Under the pieces are notes generated by a model. That model was not told the DNA's origin. It saw only the letters and a list, made by a program, of their open reading frames with translations, and did not search any database. From Acanthamoeba lenticulata (lineage: Eukaryota; Discosea; Longamoebia; Acanthamoebidae): a stretch of 35,757 nucleotides of DNA. The stretch spans positions 1 through 35,757 of the forward strand of contig NAVB01000727.1 in assembly GCA_002179805.1 (NCBI GenBank), written 5' to 3'. Shown in pieces: positions 20,408 through 32,994 of the stretch. The position numbers and the translations under genes were made by a program. Each line of letters starts with the position of its first letter. The first letter of the stretch is position 1.

Positions 20408-22128
20408 TCACTTGCGCGCGGAGACCACTGCGTTGGGTGCGAGCTGGCGGAGGAAGTCCATCTGGGCCTCGCTCGCGCCCGTGACCTCCAACGAACGTAC
20501 GGACGTCGGGAGCGACGTCGCCGTCGCAGCGGGTGTCTCGGACGTGCAGGCAGCCTGCGGGCACTAACGTTAGTCCCCTTTCGAAGGGAAAGGAAAGGAA
20601 AGGAGGAGGAAGACGCACGAAGGAGATCTCAAGCGTGCGGAGTGAGGGGAAGAGGCGTGCGACGTCGCTCAGCGCCGCCGACAGCGAGTCCGATTCTCGT
20701 GGGGCCAAGCGCAGCCAGGTCTGGTGGCGCGTGTGTGTTTAGTTGGCGCCAGAAAATCCGTACGGAAGGAGGTCGTTGTACCAGGCTCGGACAGGGCTGC
20801 GGCACCGCGCTGAGCAGGTCCAAGGGGGTCGAGGCGAGGCTGAGCCGGGACAGGTTCCCGAACCCCAGAATGCGCGACAGCGCGTCGCTGGAGAGCTGCT
20901 CGCATCGCGACAGGTGCAGCTCCTCCAGCTGAGCCAGCTCGGCCACCGCCTCCAGCACCGCGCGGTGGGGTCCTCCACCTGCACGTCAACATCGCCACAC
21001 AGAAGTCAGGCTGAAAGCCAACAGGCCTGGTGAGTGGTAACCGTCCGCACCGTGGACGCCAGCTGCAGCGCCCAGCACGAGCTTGCGCAGATCCTTGAGC
21101 TCGGCGAACAGTGGGCTGACGGACTCGGGGAAGGTACAGTCGAGAAGCGTGAGTGAGCGGAGGCCTTCCCAGTCGCGGACGGTCTCCATCACTTTAGTCG
21201 TAAACGAGGCCTCGGCCTCGGAGAGACGGCCCGACAGGTTGAGGCTCGTCAACGACGGGAAGTTCTGCACATATGTATACCAACGTCAGTCGTCATGAGC
21301 CCAAATACACCACAAGAACGGGGGAGGGGGCTGGCGGGGTGCACTCACCCGGCAGTGGAGACAGCCAAAGGTGTCGTCGCTAATGTCGAGATCGCTTGTG
21401 GCGGAGGTCAGCACGTCGAGGTGCTGGATGGTGTCGGCCGGGCCCCACTCGAGCAGCCCCTCGAGCAAGCGGCCCGTCATGTCGCCACGAAGCAGGCCGG
21501 GCTTTCGGCCTGGCACAACACACATACACACACGGAGAGAGGAGGCCGCCGAAGCTGAGCTGCGCAGACCGGTGTGATGTCAAGGAGTGGACACGTACGG
21601 CTGCCGAAAAGGCGGTCCATTTGGGAAAGGTCGACTGCTGTGAGCGGGAGGTCCTCCACAAGCGGCCACACGCGCTCGCCGAGCAATCCTGCGGGTGCGG
21701 ATGAGCCACCCAAGCTTGTTGAACTCGTTTTGGAAGTTCGGAAGGGAAGAGTACGTACGGCGCCCAAACACTTGCTCGTTGATGGTGCCGTCGTTGTTTC
21801 TGCAGAAGGGGCGGCCGCCAATGTCAGCATGAAGGAGGACGCACGCAGCAGAGCCCAGAGGGACATGTTACCGCATGTTGCGACAGAGGTAGCGGAAGAT
21901 GGCGATGCGAACAGGAGCATCGAGCGCCTCCACGGTGCGCCGGTAGGTGGTCTCGTTGATCTCGTTCTCCACCACTTCCGGAGGTTGCTGCCCCGCTGCT
22001 TCCTCATCTTCATCGTCACGCTCGACAAATGCTGCCCGGCAGAAGCTGGCAGCTAGGCGGGCCACCTCTTGCTCAGGCACCGCCAGGCGTGGCACAAGGG
22101 CCAACGACTGATCCTCCTCTGTGGCCAT
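20408..22128 (-). CDS. Leucine-rich repeat protein (F-box/LRR-like arrangement, no F-box seen)
   Basis: Exons start 22128-21872 (MATEEDQSLALVPRL...) and 21799-21759, then continue to 20408. LRR units with the LxxLxLxxC pattern are visible: PADTIQHLDVLTSA, FPSLTSLNLSGRL, WEGLRSLTLLDCTFPE, LKDLRKLVLG, LAQLEELHLSRCEQLSSDAL, FGNLSRLSLAST, FPSLRTLEISF and SVRSLEVTG. The N-terminal 150 residues contain an acidic stretch (ERDDEDEEA) and FPSL-like LVEDLPLTAVDLS. LRRs of the cysteine-containing kind are common in ubiquitin-ligase substrate receptors, but I find no F-box, so the role is open. Phases agree at every junction I checked. The gene converges with the Siva-like gene, 102 bp apart. Confidence 0.78.
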
Positions 22129-22199
22129 CTTGGCTTTTTGTTTTGAAAATCAATCCATAAAATATTCAAAAAAAAAAACTGCATTCTTGCGATTTTTTT

Positions 22200-24715
22200 T
22201 TATAAATGTCGCGCCCCAGAGGGCGGCAAGGTGGCGGGCGAAGATCCTTCAGGTGGTGTCGCTGACGGTGGCAACAATGTCAACGCGGAAGGACTTATGG
22301 TGATCCGCGGCGATCCCTCCATCGTCGTTGCCGGCGTGGCGATAGAGCCGCTACTAGTGCTTGTGGGCGCGGAAGGGCCGTTGCCCGTTAAAGAAGAAGG
22401 CGTGGACGATGACGTTGCCACCGTTGTTGTAGCGGTGGTGTCGTTCGAGGCACCGGTGGGCGCGAACCTGATACAGCACAGCACGAGTCAGAACACGCTT
22501 GAGCGGTCACAGCATCGAGGGGAGGAAAGACGCACTTGCCAAACACGCCCGGTGGCGTCTTGGGGAAGGACGCGGGCGTTGTCTCGCTAGCAGCAGTCTG
22601 CAGCGAGACATCGGACAGCGCTCCTGGTGGGGCTACCAGGAACGCGCTCATGCTCGACGAGGTAAAGGGCGACGGCAGCGGCGCGAAGTTTTCATGTCCC
22701 GCAAGAGGCACCGCCGACAACGGCAGCGACGACAATGAAGACGAAGACAGCGACGACGATGAAGATGAAGAAGAAGAAGATAAAGCTGACGAGGAGGAGA
22801 AGGAAAACGACGAGGAAGAGGACACGCTGGCCGACGTGCTGGAGGACCTTGTTGGAAACGACAGAGACGCGGTGACCGGCGCTGTGGCCGTGGTGAGGCC
22901 GGCAGCCTCGGCGGCCTTGAAGTTGTAGAGCAGCGGGCTAGGCTCGGGAGCCGTGTAGTTGACCGAGGGGACCGCTGACATCGTGGTCGTCGACGAACCG
23001 ACCAGATTGAAGTTGGCCGACAGCGTCGGCGGCGACGACGGCAGGAGCGGCGCCACGCGTGCGCCCGGATGCTTCTTTTTCATGTGTTGGTCCAACGCGC
23101 CCTGCGTGCCGTAGGCCTTCTCGCAGCGGGGCACTGTGCAGCGGAACCTTCGCTCGATCTCCTTGGCCAAGCGCCGCTTTCGCTTCGCTTTTTCCTTCGG
23201 CCTACGCACGCGACGAACGTGAGTGACGAACCAGACCTTCCAGGTGAGGCGCGACGTACTCCTCAGACGAGGCCGTCGATTCGCTGCTCTCTGATTTGCG
23301 CTTCTTCTTCTGGATCATGGGTGGAGGCAACGTGGCCGTGGGCCGGCCGGTCAGGCGCGACGGCAGGTTGTCAAAGTGGGCCTGCAGCATCCGGATATCC
23401 ACCTCGTTGAACGGATCGGGCTCCTGCCCGAGCCAAAGAACAAAAAATGAATAAATAAAAGAACGAAAGCGACACACATGAAAAAGAACGAAAGCGATCG
23501 TGCCTGTGTCTTTGAAACGGGGATGATGAAGCGGCCGTAGAGCTGTTCTCGCTTGTTAAATCGGTCCATGAGCTGCGGCGCCGTCGAGAAAACCGACGCG
23601 TAGGGGTCGCGACCGGGCAGGCTCTTGAATGGCCGCGGTTCCGGGAAGAAGATGTCGCGTCCTCGTTTGGGCGGAGGCATGGGCAGCAAGATGGGCAGAG
23701 GGATCGAGGCCGACGGCCCGGGAAGCGAGACGCCGCTCTGGGCCGGGCCCTGGGTTGGCGCCGTGCGGGGCGCCAACGGGGCGGGGGACCCGGTCGGCTG
23801 TGTCGAAGCGGGCAGGATGGTCGGCTGCCCCTGCGGCGTGGCCGGCGCCGTTGCTGTCGCCGCGGCAGAGATTGGTGAGACAGACGAAGAGACTGAGGTC
23901 GTCAACGAATACCGGAGCAGCGGGGTCCCAGCAGCGGGCGCGTGAGGGGCCGCGGCCGAGGCGGGCGGCCCACCCGGCGCGGCAGGAGTCGCTGCGCCAG
24001 GACTGGGCCGCGGGGTCCCGGGGGCGATTGCGGCAGCGGCGCCAGGCGCTCGTGGCGGGAGGAAGATTGAGGCCAGAACGCTGGTCAGGGGCGGGAGCTG
24101 TCCCCCGCCACCGGGCGCTCGCTTCGGGGTAGAAGCGCTGGCAGGCGCCATAGCAGAGGACATCGATGGAGTCGGTCCTGCAGCGATCTTTGGCGCCGAC
24201 TGCAAGCTCCCGAAGGCAGCGCTCCCAGTAGAGGCGCTCGAACGGAGGGGCGTGGAAGTGCCCGCGGAGGAGGTCGTGGCCTGTGAGGCGGGAAAGCTTC
24301 GAGTGGGGGTGGAGGAGGACTGCGAGGAGGCGGAGCCAGTGCTGCTGCCGTTGCTTGTTGTGGCAAAGGAAAACGAAAGCTTGACGATGCCTCCGGAGGT
24401 CGCGGCAGTTCGCGGAGCCGTGGCCGGTAGCGGCATGGACGGCGTCAACGCCGATGCCGGCGGCTTAGGCGCGATGGCGAGAACGGAGCTGCCATGGGCC
24501 GGGTTGGGTGCGAGCTGAGTCGGTTGCGCCATGTGCCGCAGAACGCTTACGCCGGGCACGGAGCTGTTGGTGTGTCGTGAGACTGCTGGCACACGGCCGG
24601 CTGAGGTGGTTGCAGCCGGCGAGTTTGTTGATGCAAGAGTTGCTGGAGATGGCGGAGCGGGGTTAGGCTTGGGTTTGGCCGTCGCACCCGTCGCCGGTGT
24701 GGCTTCCTGCTGCAT
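22200..24715 (-). CDS. C2H2 zinc-finger protein with long Ser/Ala/Pro low-complexity regions
   Basis: Probable nuclear DNA- or RNA-binding protein. One C2H2 finger is clear: FRCTVPRCEKAYGTQGALDQ then HMKKKH, with C-x4-C-x12-H-x4-H spacing. It is preceded by a basic stretch (KEKAKRKRRLAKEIERR) and by KKKRKSESSES, likely nuclear localisation signals. The first exon (24715 to about 23515) codes 390 residues rich in Ala, Ser, Thr and Pro, then a conserved-looking segment PLPILLPMPPPKRGRDIFFP. The finger exon ends in a long poly-Ser region (22730-22830). The last exon (to 22200) joins by splicing GGC AA|gtgcgt to tatcag|G. The first intron donor near 23513-23530 is ambiguous. I do not recognise the family beyond the finger. 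Confidence 0.75.
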
Positions 24716-25523
24716 CGAGCTGCGTAGGCGCAGAGACAAGGTGGTTGATTAAAAAGATTAATCTACACACATTTTAAAAAGGGATAAGAGCGCAAGAATC
24801 TGGAAAGAGAAGGGCGCCGACCAATCGACAAAGATTGAAGAAGGGACTTAATTAAGTTAAGCCAAAAGATAATGGCGATCAATACAGCTTGATCCAGCAC
24901 GAAGGGGACAACGCACCAAGGTGAGTGCGATGAGACGCAGCTGGTTTTTGGGCCTTCGCTCTTGGTTTCGCTTTCGATCTTCAGCGGAAGGAAAAGTGCG
25001 CCGGTACAGCACTAAAAAACGCTGGGCTGCCATTGGCCAGACGTTTTGTTGTGTGTCCGTTCTGTCGCAAAGAATTCTATTTCTACCCCCGAGCTTGCCG
25101 CAAGAATTTTGTTTTCGTTGTTAAAGAAAGAATTTGGTCAGGCAAATGACCTCTTTTTGATTTTGGTCAGAGCTGGTTATAAGGAGGCCTTGCGTAACAA
25201 GGAAGTAGCCCCCCATCACCTAGAGAAGGTGATGGTACCATTCATCATAAAATAAAACCAAAAAGAAGGTTTCATTAACATCGTATCTGGTGGTCGCTTC
25301 CCACTCTTGTACTCCAAGCAGACATCAATTTATTGTGGTTTCCGGGCTTAGCGATAGATAGGTTCCTACAACTTCGCAGTACTCGAGGCACGCAAAAAAT
25401 AGAAGAACCACGTGGACATAGGACCTACAAGCAAAGAACCCAACCTGGTTGTGAACGTCTTGCAGAACAAGAGATTTTCTTTCTATGTGCGCTTTAGAAT
25501 GGACTTCCTACGCAGCATCAACA
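24716..25523. other. 808 bp intergenic region before the tRNA gene
   Basis: It holds the promoter of the zinc-finger gene (minus strand) and sequence upstream of tRNA-Lys. It is more A/T-rich than its surroundings. An open frame at 25046-25255 (+) lacks an ATG at its start but is compositionally reasonable; I see no domain and no splice partner, so it is not called as a gene. Confidence 0.4.
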
Positions 25524-25596
25524 GCCGGCCTAGCTCAGTCGGTAGAGCGCAAGACTCTTAATCTTGTGGTCGTGGGTTCGAGCCCCACGGTCGGCT
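25524..25596 (+). tRNA. tRNA-Lys (anticodon CUU)
   Basis: A full cloverleaf can be folded: acceptor GCCGGCC with GGTCGGC (one G-U), D arm GCTC..GAGC, anticodon stem CAAGA with TCTTG around loop CTCTTAA, giving anticodon CTT, and T arm GTGGG-TTCGAGC-CCCAC. There is no intron. The A box TAGCTCAGTCGG and B box GGTTCGAGCCC are intact. A TTTT run at 25600-25603 follows as pol III terminator. Confidence 0.97.
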
Positions 25597-25621
25597 ATCT
25601 TTTGCTATTCGCCTACTACTT

Positions 25622-26940
25622 TTATTTCTGCAGAGCGGTAACCAAGTTAACTGGGCCAACATGTGTAAAGTCCACTTGGAGCTTCTTGCGATCAGCTGAC
25701 AACGCCACATGCATGGGATAGTGTGCTTGCATGAGAATCTGGGACAGTCGCCGTGGCCTTGGGGAGTAAAGATCAGTTGCTGATTGATCATTAGTGAGCA
25801 AAAGGCCTTACCTTGAGCGTGCAGGGAGGAAGGATACAATCACCGCCCGTAAGCGGCCCAAGCCAACAAGCAAGAGGCGAAGAATGAGGGGAGGTGGCAC
25901 GGCCAAGCCTATCTTCTCCACAAAAGTTGGTCCTCCAATCTCGTAGAGCAGGGCTGTCACGAACATCGACACCAGCCTTGGTGGCAAGAACCAATACCAC
26001 CTAACAATCCTTCGTTAAACAGGTGCAAACGACCTGGAAGAGGGAGGCACCTACTCACACAAGAGCTTCGTCATTGCATCGGCAAGAACGCGGCCCTCAT
26101 GAGTCTCCTTGGACGTTTCATCAGAACCAACGTAATCTTGCACAAACTGAGCTGCCTCGGCCAGTGATTCTGGGATGCACTTGATCCCCATCCGACGCCC
26201 AAGCTTCGCCCAAAAGTGAAAGACGCCTGGTGAAGGGAGCAAGTCAGAGAAGCATGAACTGGCGATGTTGATTGTTCACGGAGAGGGAGGGACCTTCACT
26301 CTCCAGCGTCGTAAGCTGGCGCCAGCCAAAAACGTGGATGAAACGGATGGTGTCGACGACGAAGCAGCAGAGCACGTAGACAAAGTCGCGGTTGTTCATT
26401 CGGTTCTTCCACACGCCATGGATACGGTTGAGATGTTCCCACGACGCTCTTCCCTCCTCACTGTCAATCCCGAAGTCTGTCTCCCCTCGCCTTCATTAGT
26501 GTTTCGTCCTCCTTACACACGGGCACTACACGAACCAATCCAGGCGTGCATCAAGATGTCGGTGTCCACCACACGCTTACTTGTCTCCTTGGCAATGTGG
26601 CCTGTCGAGAAACAAGTCAGCACGACAGCTGGACAACTCGAGCAGGAATAAAGGGTCAACCAGTTGAGTGGTACAGCTTGGCGATTGTGGGTGAGGAGAA
26701 GGCGCGGTAAAAGGCAAAGTTGATGGCGTAGAAACACTCCCACGGGAACTCGTAGCAGCACAGGTGATGGTAAATGGCTTCGCACTGGGTCACGGGATCC
26801 GACCACATCACAGCTTGGAGGCTTGCTCGTCGGCGCCATCGCATAACGGCCAAGCCCAGTACCAGCAGGACGTGCGCAACCAACACCAACAAGGGGAACG
26901 ATAGGGGCGTCCAGGTCAAGGCCTCGGGCCAAACCGACAT
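25622..26940 (-). CDS. mpaB / DUF2236-family (rubber-oxygenase-like) membrane protein
   Basis: Exons 26940-26661, 26601-26536, 26476-26294, 26226-26061, 26000-25812 and 25757-25622 join to 339 residues. An N-terminal hydrophobic segment (SFPLLVLVAHVLLVLGLAV) anchors it, probably in the ER. The core matches the DUF2236 layout: HIAKETSKRVVDTDILMHAW, LNRIHGVWKNRMNNRDFVYV, FGWRQLTTLE, VFHFWAKLGRRMGI, and a C-terminal helix near VPPPLILRLLLVGLGRLRA. Family members include the fungal ER-bound MpaB and bacterial latex oxygenases, proposed haem or metal oxygenases; the substrate here is unknown. Its 3' end lies 25 bp from the tRNA-Lys gene, which is on the other strand. Confidence 0.78.
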
Positions 26941-27290
26941 TCTACGTTGTGGTGCACAAAAGACAAGACTGGCTTGAGCTGAACGACGATTGGGACAAGT
27001 CCTGATTGTCAACCACTCCCCCACGGAATCGCCTTTGGGCTTCTTCGGCAGGACGCTTGGCACCAACCCTCCAAAGCAAGTGATGAGGCGTCAGCAGTGA
27101 ACACGGAGATTGCGACCCTTGGAAATAGAATCAATGAGACGTGGCGTGTCAAGCAGCTCTATCAACGCCACAACACAGGGGCAGCTACATGCAATGACGC
27201 GCCGCCTCCACGAGAGATCGGTCTGTACACGGGAACAACGGCCGAGTGTGCCCAAGGACAGGGGACCCTGGTGCTGGAAGACCACGCAGG
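26941..27290. other. 350 bp between NDUFAF3 and mpaB-like genes
   Basis: Both neighbours are on the minus strand, so this holds the NDUFAF3 3' end and the mpaB-like promoter. The mpaB frame stays open upstream to 27066, so a longer N-terminus is possible. No other gene is seen. Confidence 0.35.
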
Positions 27291-28009
27291 CTATTCGTAA
27301 TCAAAGGGCATGAGGGCAGCCGCTACGGCTCGTTCCTCTTGGTTGAGGATGTTCCACGTCGCCACAGCGTTCCACTACGCAAAGGGTTGTGGTGAGCCTG
27401 TCAGTCGTATCCCACAACTATGGTGAAGCAGTCAGCAGTACCGTGTCAAGCGCTTCAATGGCGATGCCCTTACCCCGAAAGAAGTTGCGCAGCTCTGGGT
27501 TGATCATCTTGATCTTGCGGCCGCAGCCTAAGAGGAGGATAGCTGCGGCAAAAGAGACGAGTCAGCCAACGCCTCACCTCATTGGCACACCAAGGGGAGG
27601 AGTACGTACAGACCCGAGGCGTTACCATGTGCGCAAGAGCAAGAGACTCAGGAGAAAGCTCGTCAAGCGAGGTGATGTTCCAGGCGAGGGGCAGCGTCGG
27701 AAGAAGGAAGAGCGGGCCAGGCAGCAGGACTCCATTGATGCTGAATCCAGCGTCACTGTACCCATCCACCATGACCTTGTTGCTGTCTTCTACGCCCTCA
27801 TTTCGAAACACATCAAAATCACCAGGCATGTGCGGTCCCGACTTCTGATCCTCCTCCTTCAAGAATTGAGAAGCCAACCATCGTCGCTCCTGCGGCAAGG
27901 TTCGAAGACTAAAATGGCCTGTCATAGCAGCTGCACTAGGCACGCCCTTACTGCCCCCAGCCAGGCACGCCACGCGAGCACGCATGTGTCGCATCGATGT
28001 GTTGAGCAT
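27291..28009 (-). CDS. NDUFAF3: NDUFAF3-like complex I assembly factor (DUF498/Mth938 fold)
   Basis: Mitochondrial factor needed in early complex I assembly. Exons 28009-27610, 27542-27442 and 27374-27291 join to 194 residues. The DUF498 core is clear: YSDAGFSINGVLLPGPLFLL, SLDELSPESLALAHMV, LLLGCGRKI, INPELRNFFRGKGIAIEALD, then NAVATWNILNQEERAVAAAL. The first ~45 residues are basic with no early acidic residue (MLNTSMRHMRARV), fitting a mitochondrial targeting peptide. The donor gtacgt after GTC T at 27610 was chosen by phase. It faces away from the kinase gene across 162 bp. Confidence 0.9.
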
Positions 28010-28171
28010 TCGTGCGTCTGCCTTTTCCACTTATTTTTTCTTCTCCCTTTTCTCGTGATCGTCCGTGTCGACATGGCCCTTTTTTGGTGGTGTGTCCGCC
28101 AGTTGCTTGAAGAGACCTCTTGTGTCCACTGCGCACAGGTGACCGTTTCGGCGAGCAATAGCGATCCTACC
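28010..28171. promoter_or_regulatory. 162 bp divergent promoter between NDUFAF3 and first PH-AGC kinase
   Basis: The two start codons are 162 bp apart. The interval is T-rich on the plus strand (about 28030-28090) and contains an acceptor-like gcgcacag ending at 28138, so the kinase may have a spliced 5' leader. An in-frame ATG at 28073 could start a longer kinase. Confidence 0.55.
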
Positions 28172-29965
28172 ATGGAGGGCTACCTTGTGAAGGAAGGCGG
28201 TGCCATTAAGACGTGGAAAAAGCGCTGGTGCGTCCTACGCGAAGGTGACGTCGCCTACTTCACCAAGAAGGTAAAACCAACCCAGTTTTCCATCCTCTTA
28301 CTGGTATACCGTTTGTTCCTGACTACGACGAACACCAGGGAGAAACTGCGACTAAAGGTCAGATCGACCTGAAATCTGTTGACGAGATCAAGGTCGTTGC
28401 TTCACACAAGAAGAAGAACTGTTTCGCGTTGGTCACCGCCGACCGCATCTATCACTTCTCAGCCGACACAGAGGCGCTCCTGAACCAATGGGTGGAGGCA
28501 TTACGTGCGGCCAAAGATGGCGTCAAAGGCTCGTCCGCCCCTTCCCAAGGGCCTCAAGAGTTCAAAGTTGCGCGTGTCAACGACTTTGAAGCCCTGTGCG
28601 TTATTGGCCGGGGCAGCTTTGGCAAGGTACTCCTCCTCTAAGTCTTGCCTTGAATTGCTTAGCTGACCTGGCGCCCCTTCTTCAATGCGAAGGTGCTGCA
28701 AGTGCGCCACAAGGAAACGGGCAAGATCTACGCCATGAAGGTGCTCAACAAGAAGAACATCCTCGAGAGAAACGAATTGGCCCACTTGAAGGCGGAGAAG
28801 TCCATATTGATGAAGCTTTCGTCGCCGTTCCTCGTCAAGCTCTACTACTCTTTCCAGACGACCGACAAGTTCTATTTCGTGATGGACTACGTCAACGGCG
28901 GTACCGTCCCCGGATGTGCAGTTTGAGGGAAGTTGCTAAGCCTCGCGATTGCAGGCGAATTGTTCCTTCACCTGCAGAAGAAGAGGAAGTTCAAGCCCAA
29001 GAGAGCTCGGTTCTACTCTGCAGAAATCTTGCTCGGTCTCGAATATCTCCACCAGAATGGCATTATCTACAGGTACGCCGCTATGACCAAGCCAAACAGC
29101 GAGCGGGGCCCTTTTAGCCCATGCGCGCCGCCAGCGACTGGTGCTCACCCGCTGAGAAAACGATGCAGGGATCTCAAGCCTGAGAATCTGCTGGTTACAG
29201 CGGACGGTCACATCTGCATGACTGATTTCGGTATCTCTAAGGAGGGCTTCGAAAGCAGGGATGCACGCACCGCAACTGTGTGCGGTACCGCCGAGTACTT
29301 TGGTACGTGCTTTTCGCGATCTTTGACAGGATGCCACTGATCTCCTCGTTTCTCCAGCTCCCGAAGTTCTGGCGGGTAAAGGCTACGGCATGCAGGTGGA
29401 TTACTGGAGCTATGGCATCCTCCTCCACGAGCTGCTGACTGGCTCTGTACGCTGAAAGCAATACCTTTTATTGGGCTTTGCATTTCGCTCCTGGTTGACG
29501 TTGGCACAACAGCCTCCGTTCTCGCATCCAGACAGAAGCGTGATGTATGAGAGAATTATGAATGAGGAGCTCAAGCTGTCGAAGAAGATTGACGAGCAAG
29601 CAGCCGACCTGTTGGTACAACTGTTGGAGCGTGACCCGTCCAAGCGGCTGTGCGATCCGGACAAGATCAGGGCACACCCCTTCTTCGCGCCGATCGACTG
29701 GGGTAAGCTGGCCAAGAGGGAATTGACTCCGCCCTACATCCCTCCTGTGGTGCGTCTGACGTTCGCTCCTTTTTGCTGCTTATTCTTATCCCACTAACTC
29801 GATGACGAGCAGAAGGACGACTTGTCTGTGGCAATGATCGACCCGATGTTCACACGGGAGGAACTGCGCTCGACGCCCACCGGCCTTGATCCCTCCATGG
29901 CGCAGCAGGCTCACCTGGAAGGCTTCACTTACGTGGCTCCGGCTGGTATTAATGAGGGAAGTTGA
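28172..29965 (+). CDS. PKB/Akt-like AGC kinase with N-terminal PH domain (copy 1)
   Basis: Serine/threonine kinase likely recruited to membranes by phosphoinositides. Exons 28172-28270, 28339-28626, 28693-28900, 28955-29072, 29169-29302, 29358-29446, 29513-29749 and 29813-29965 join to 441 residues. PH domain: [19 protein letters not shown] to about residue 100. Kinase: [15 protein letters not shown] (ATP Lys), LPEN-like [16 protein letters not shown], activation loop [14 protein letters not shown] with the PDK1-site Thr, and [11 protein letters not shown]. The tail has the hydrophobic motif LEGFTYVAP, with Leu where Akt has Phe. DFGISKEG and the short PH-kinase linker match Akt-like kinases of amoebozoans. 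The gene converges with its paralogue at 30136. Confidence 0.93.
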
Positions 29966-30135
29966 GTGTTTCGTTTTCAAGGTCAAGGTGATGGTGCTTG
30001 CTTCAAAAGACGAATGCGTATTGACAGCATAAAAGGGTACACGAAGAAGTCCACCAAAAAGAACATCAAACCAAGGGAGCCGGAAAGGAAAACAAACAGC
30101 CAAGAGTCGTGATGACGCGTTTGCTTGGTGGTGGC

Positions 30136-31986
<1,851 letters not shown>

Positions 31987-32255
31987 CTTGCACTGTCCCC
32001 TATGTTCAGGTGTACTCGACTTGTTGTCCTCCTTACGCACAAGTCGTGGTTGTCCAAAGAATACCTCAGGCCTCGGCCAGTGGGGGCGAGCGGCATGTCT
32101 TGCCTTTTCTGGCAAGTTCTGCACCAAAACAGCAAGCTTTAAAGCATGTCAGGAATGCAGACCAAAACTCCACTTTTGTGAAATCAAAAATATACGAAAA
32201 TGAAAGCTTGGATTTTTTTGCGTTTGTCAAACATACCTGTTCGTGGTCGTACGGC
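31987..32255. promoter_or_regulatory. 269 bp divergent region between kinase copy 2 and secreted protein
   Basis: The kinase start (minus) and the secreted protein start (plus) face away from each other. An A/T-rich part lies at 32180-32215. No other gene is visible. Confidence 0.45.
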
Positions 32256-32684
32256 ATGTCGCACATCGCCCCTCTTCTTTCGTGTTTCGTGCTTCTCGCC
32301 CTCGGGATCAATCTCGCTGCTGCCCAAGGTGCATGCGACTCTATCATCACCGTGTATGGCGCGCCAACTTGCGATGATTTAAGTATCGGTTGCGCATATG
32401 CCCAGCCAGCAATTGGCGAATGCGTGAACTTCACCATTACCCCCGACTTCACCATGTCCGCCATCATGGACTGCTCCACCGGACTTACCTCCTACTACAA
32501 TTCGGCAAATTGCACCTCTCCCATCAGCTCAGCCGCCAACCTCACCAGTTCTGGCTGCGCTAAAGTCGGCACCTGGTACTTCGTCACGGAGTACAACACG
32601 ACGGTGTGTGCCGCTTCTGCTGCCAAGACGGAATCGATGCTGTCCATGCTCCTGCCATCTTTGCTTTCCTTGGTTGGGCTCTAA
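32256..32684 (+). CDS. Small secreted, probably GPI-anchored cysteine-containing protein
   Basis: Intronless, 142 residues. It starts with a clear signal peptide (MSHIAPLLSCFVLLALGI, cleavage probably after AAAQG). The mature part has about eight Cys and several N-glycosylation sequons (NFT, NCT, NLT, NTT). It ends with small residues (ASAAK) then a hydrophobic tail (SMLSMLLPSLLSLVGL), the layout of a GPI-attachment signal. The fold and function are unknown. The frame extends upstream without a good leader, so the Met at 32256 was chosen. Such proteins are often on the amoeba surface. Confidence 0.75.
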   Translation: MSHIAPLLSCFVLLALGINLAAAQGACDSIITVYGAPTCDDLSIGCAYAQPAIGECVNFTITPDFTMSAIMDCSTGLTSYYNSANCTSPISSAANLTSSGCAKVGTWYFVTEYNTTVCAASAAKTESMLSMLLPSLLSLVGL

Positions 32685-32994
32685 TGGGCGGGAGCCCGGC
32701 CCATCTTTATTTATTGTGTAACGTTCGCCGTTGTAATTTTGTTTTGTAAAATGCACAACAAAATTTATTTGTTTTGTTTTTTTCTTCTTTTTTGTCGCAT
32801 TCTTTTCCCGCTTCTTTCTCCGACCTCGTGATTCTCTTCCCGGCCGCGGCCCTCGAGAGACCTCATCTGCGCCCGGACGCTTCAATCTTACTTCTCCTCT
32901 GCAGTTCCTTGCGCAGTAAGTTCTGCTGCAGCCACGTCCGTTCGCCTGCCTCCGCTTCAATTCATCTTTCATTCAAATTGTTCATCTCCGCACA
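32685..32994 (+). promoter_or_regulatory. 310 bp between secreted protein and Pol I subunit genes
   Basis: An A/T-rich 3' region (about 32705-32800, including inverted TTTGTT/AACAAA segments around 32740-32780) is followed by a pyrimidine-rich stretch, the likely promoter and leader of the Pol I subunit gene starting at 32995. Confidence 0.45.

Noticed and set aside
27389..28100. Upstream part of a long plus-strand frame leading into the first kinase
   Set aside because: It runs antisense to NDUFAF3 exons and introns; only the part from the PH domain onward matches a protein family.
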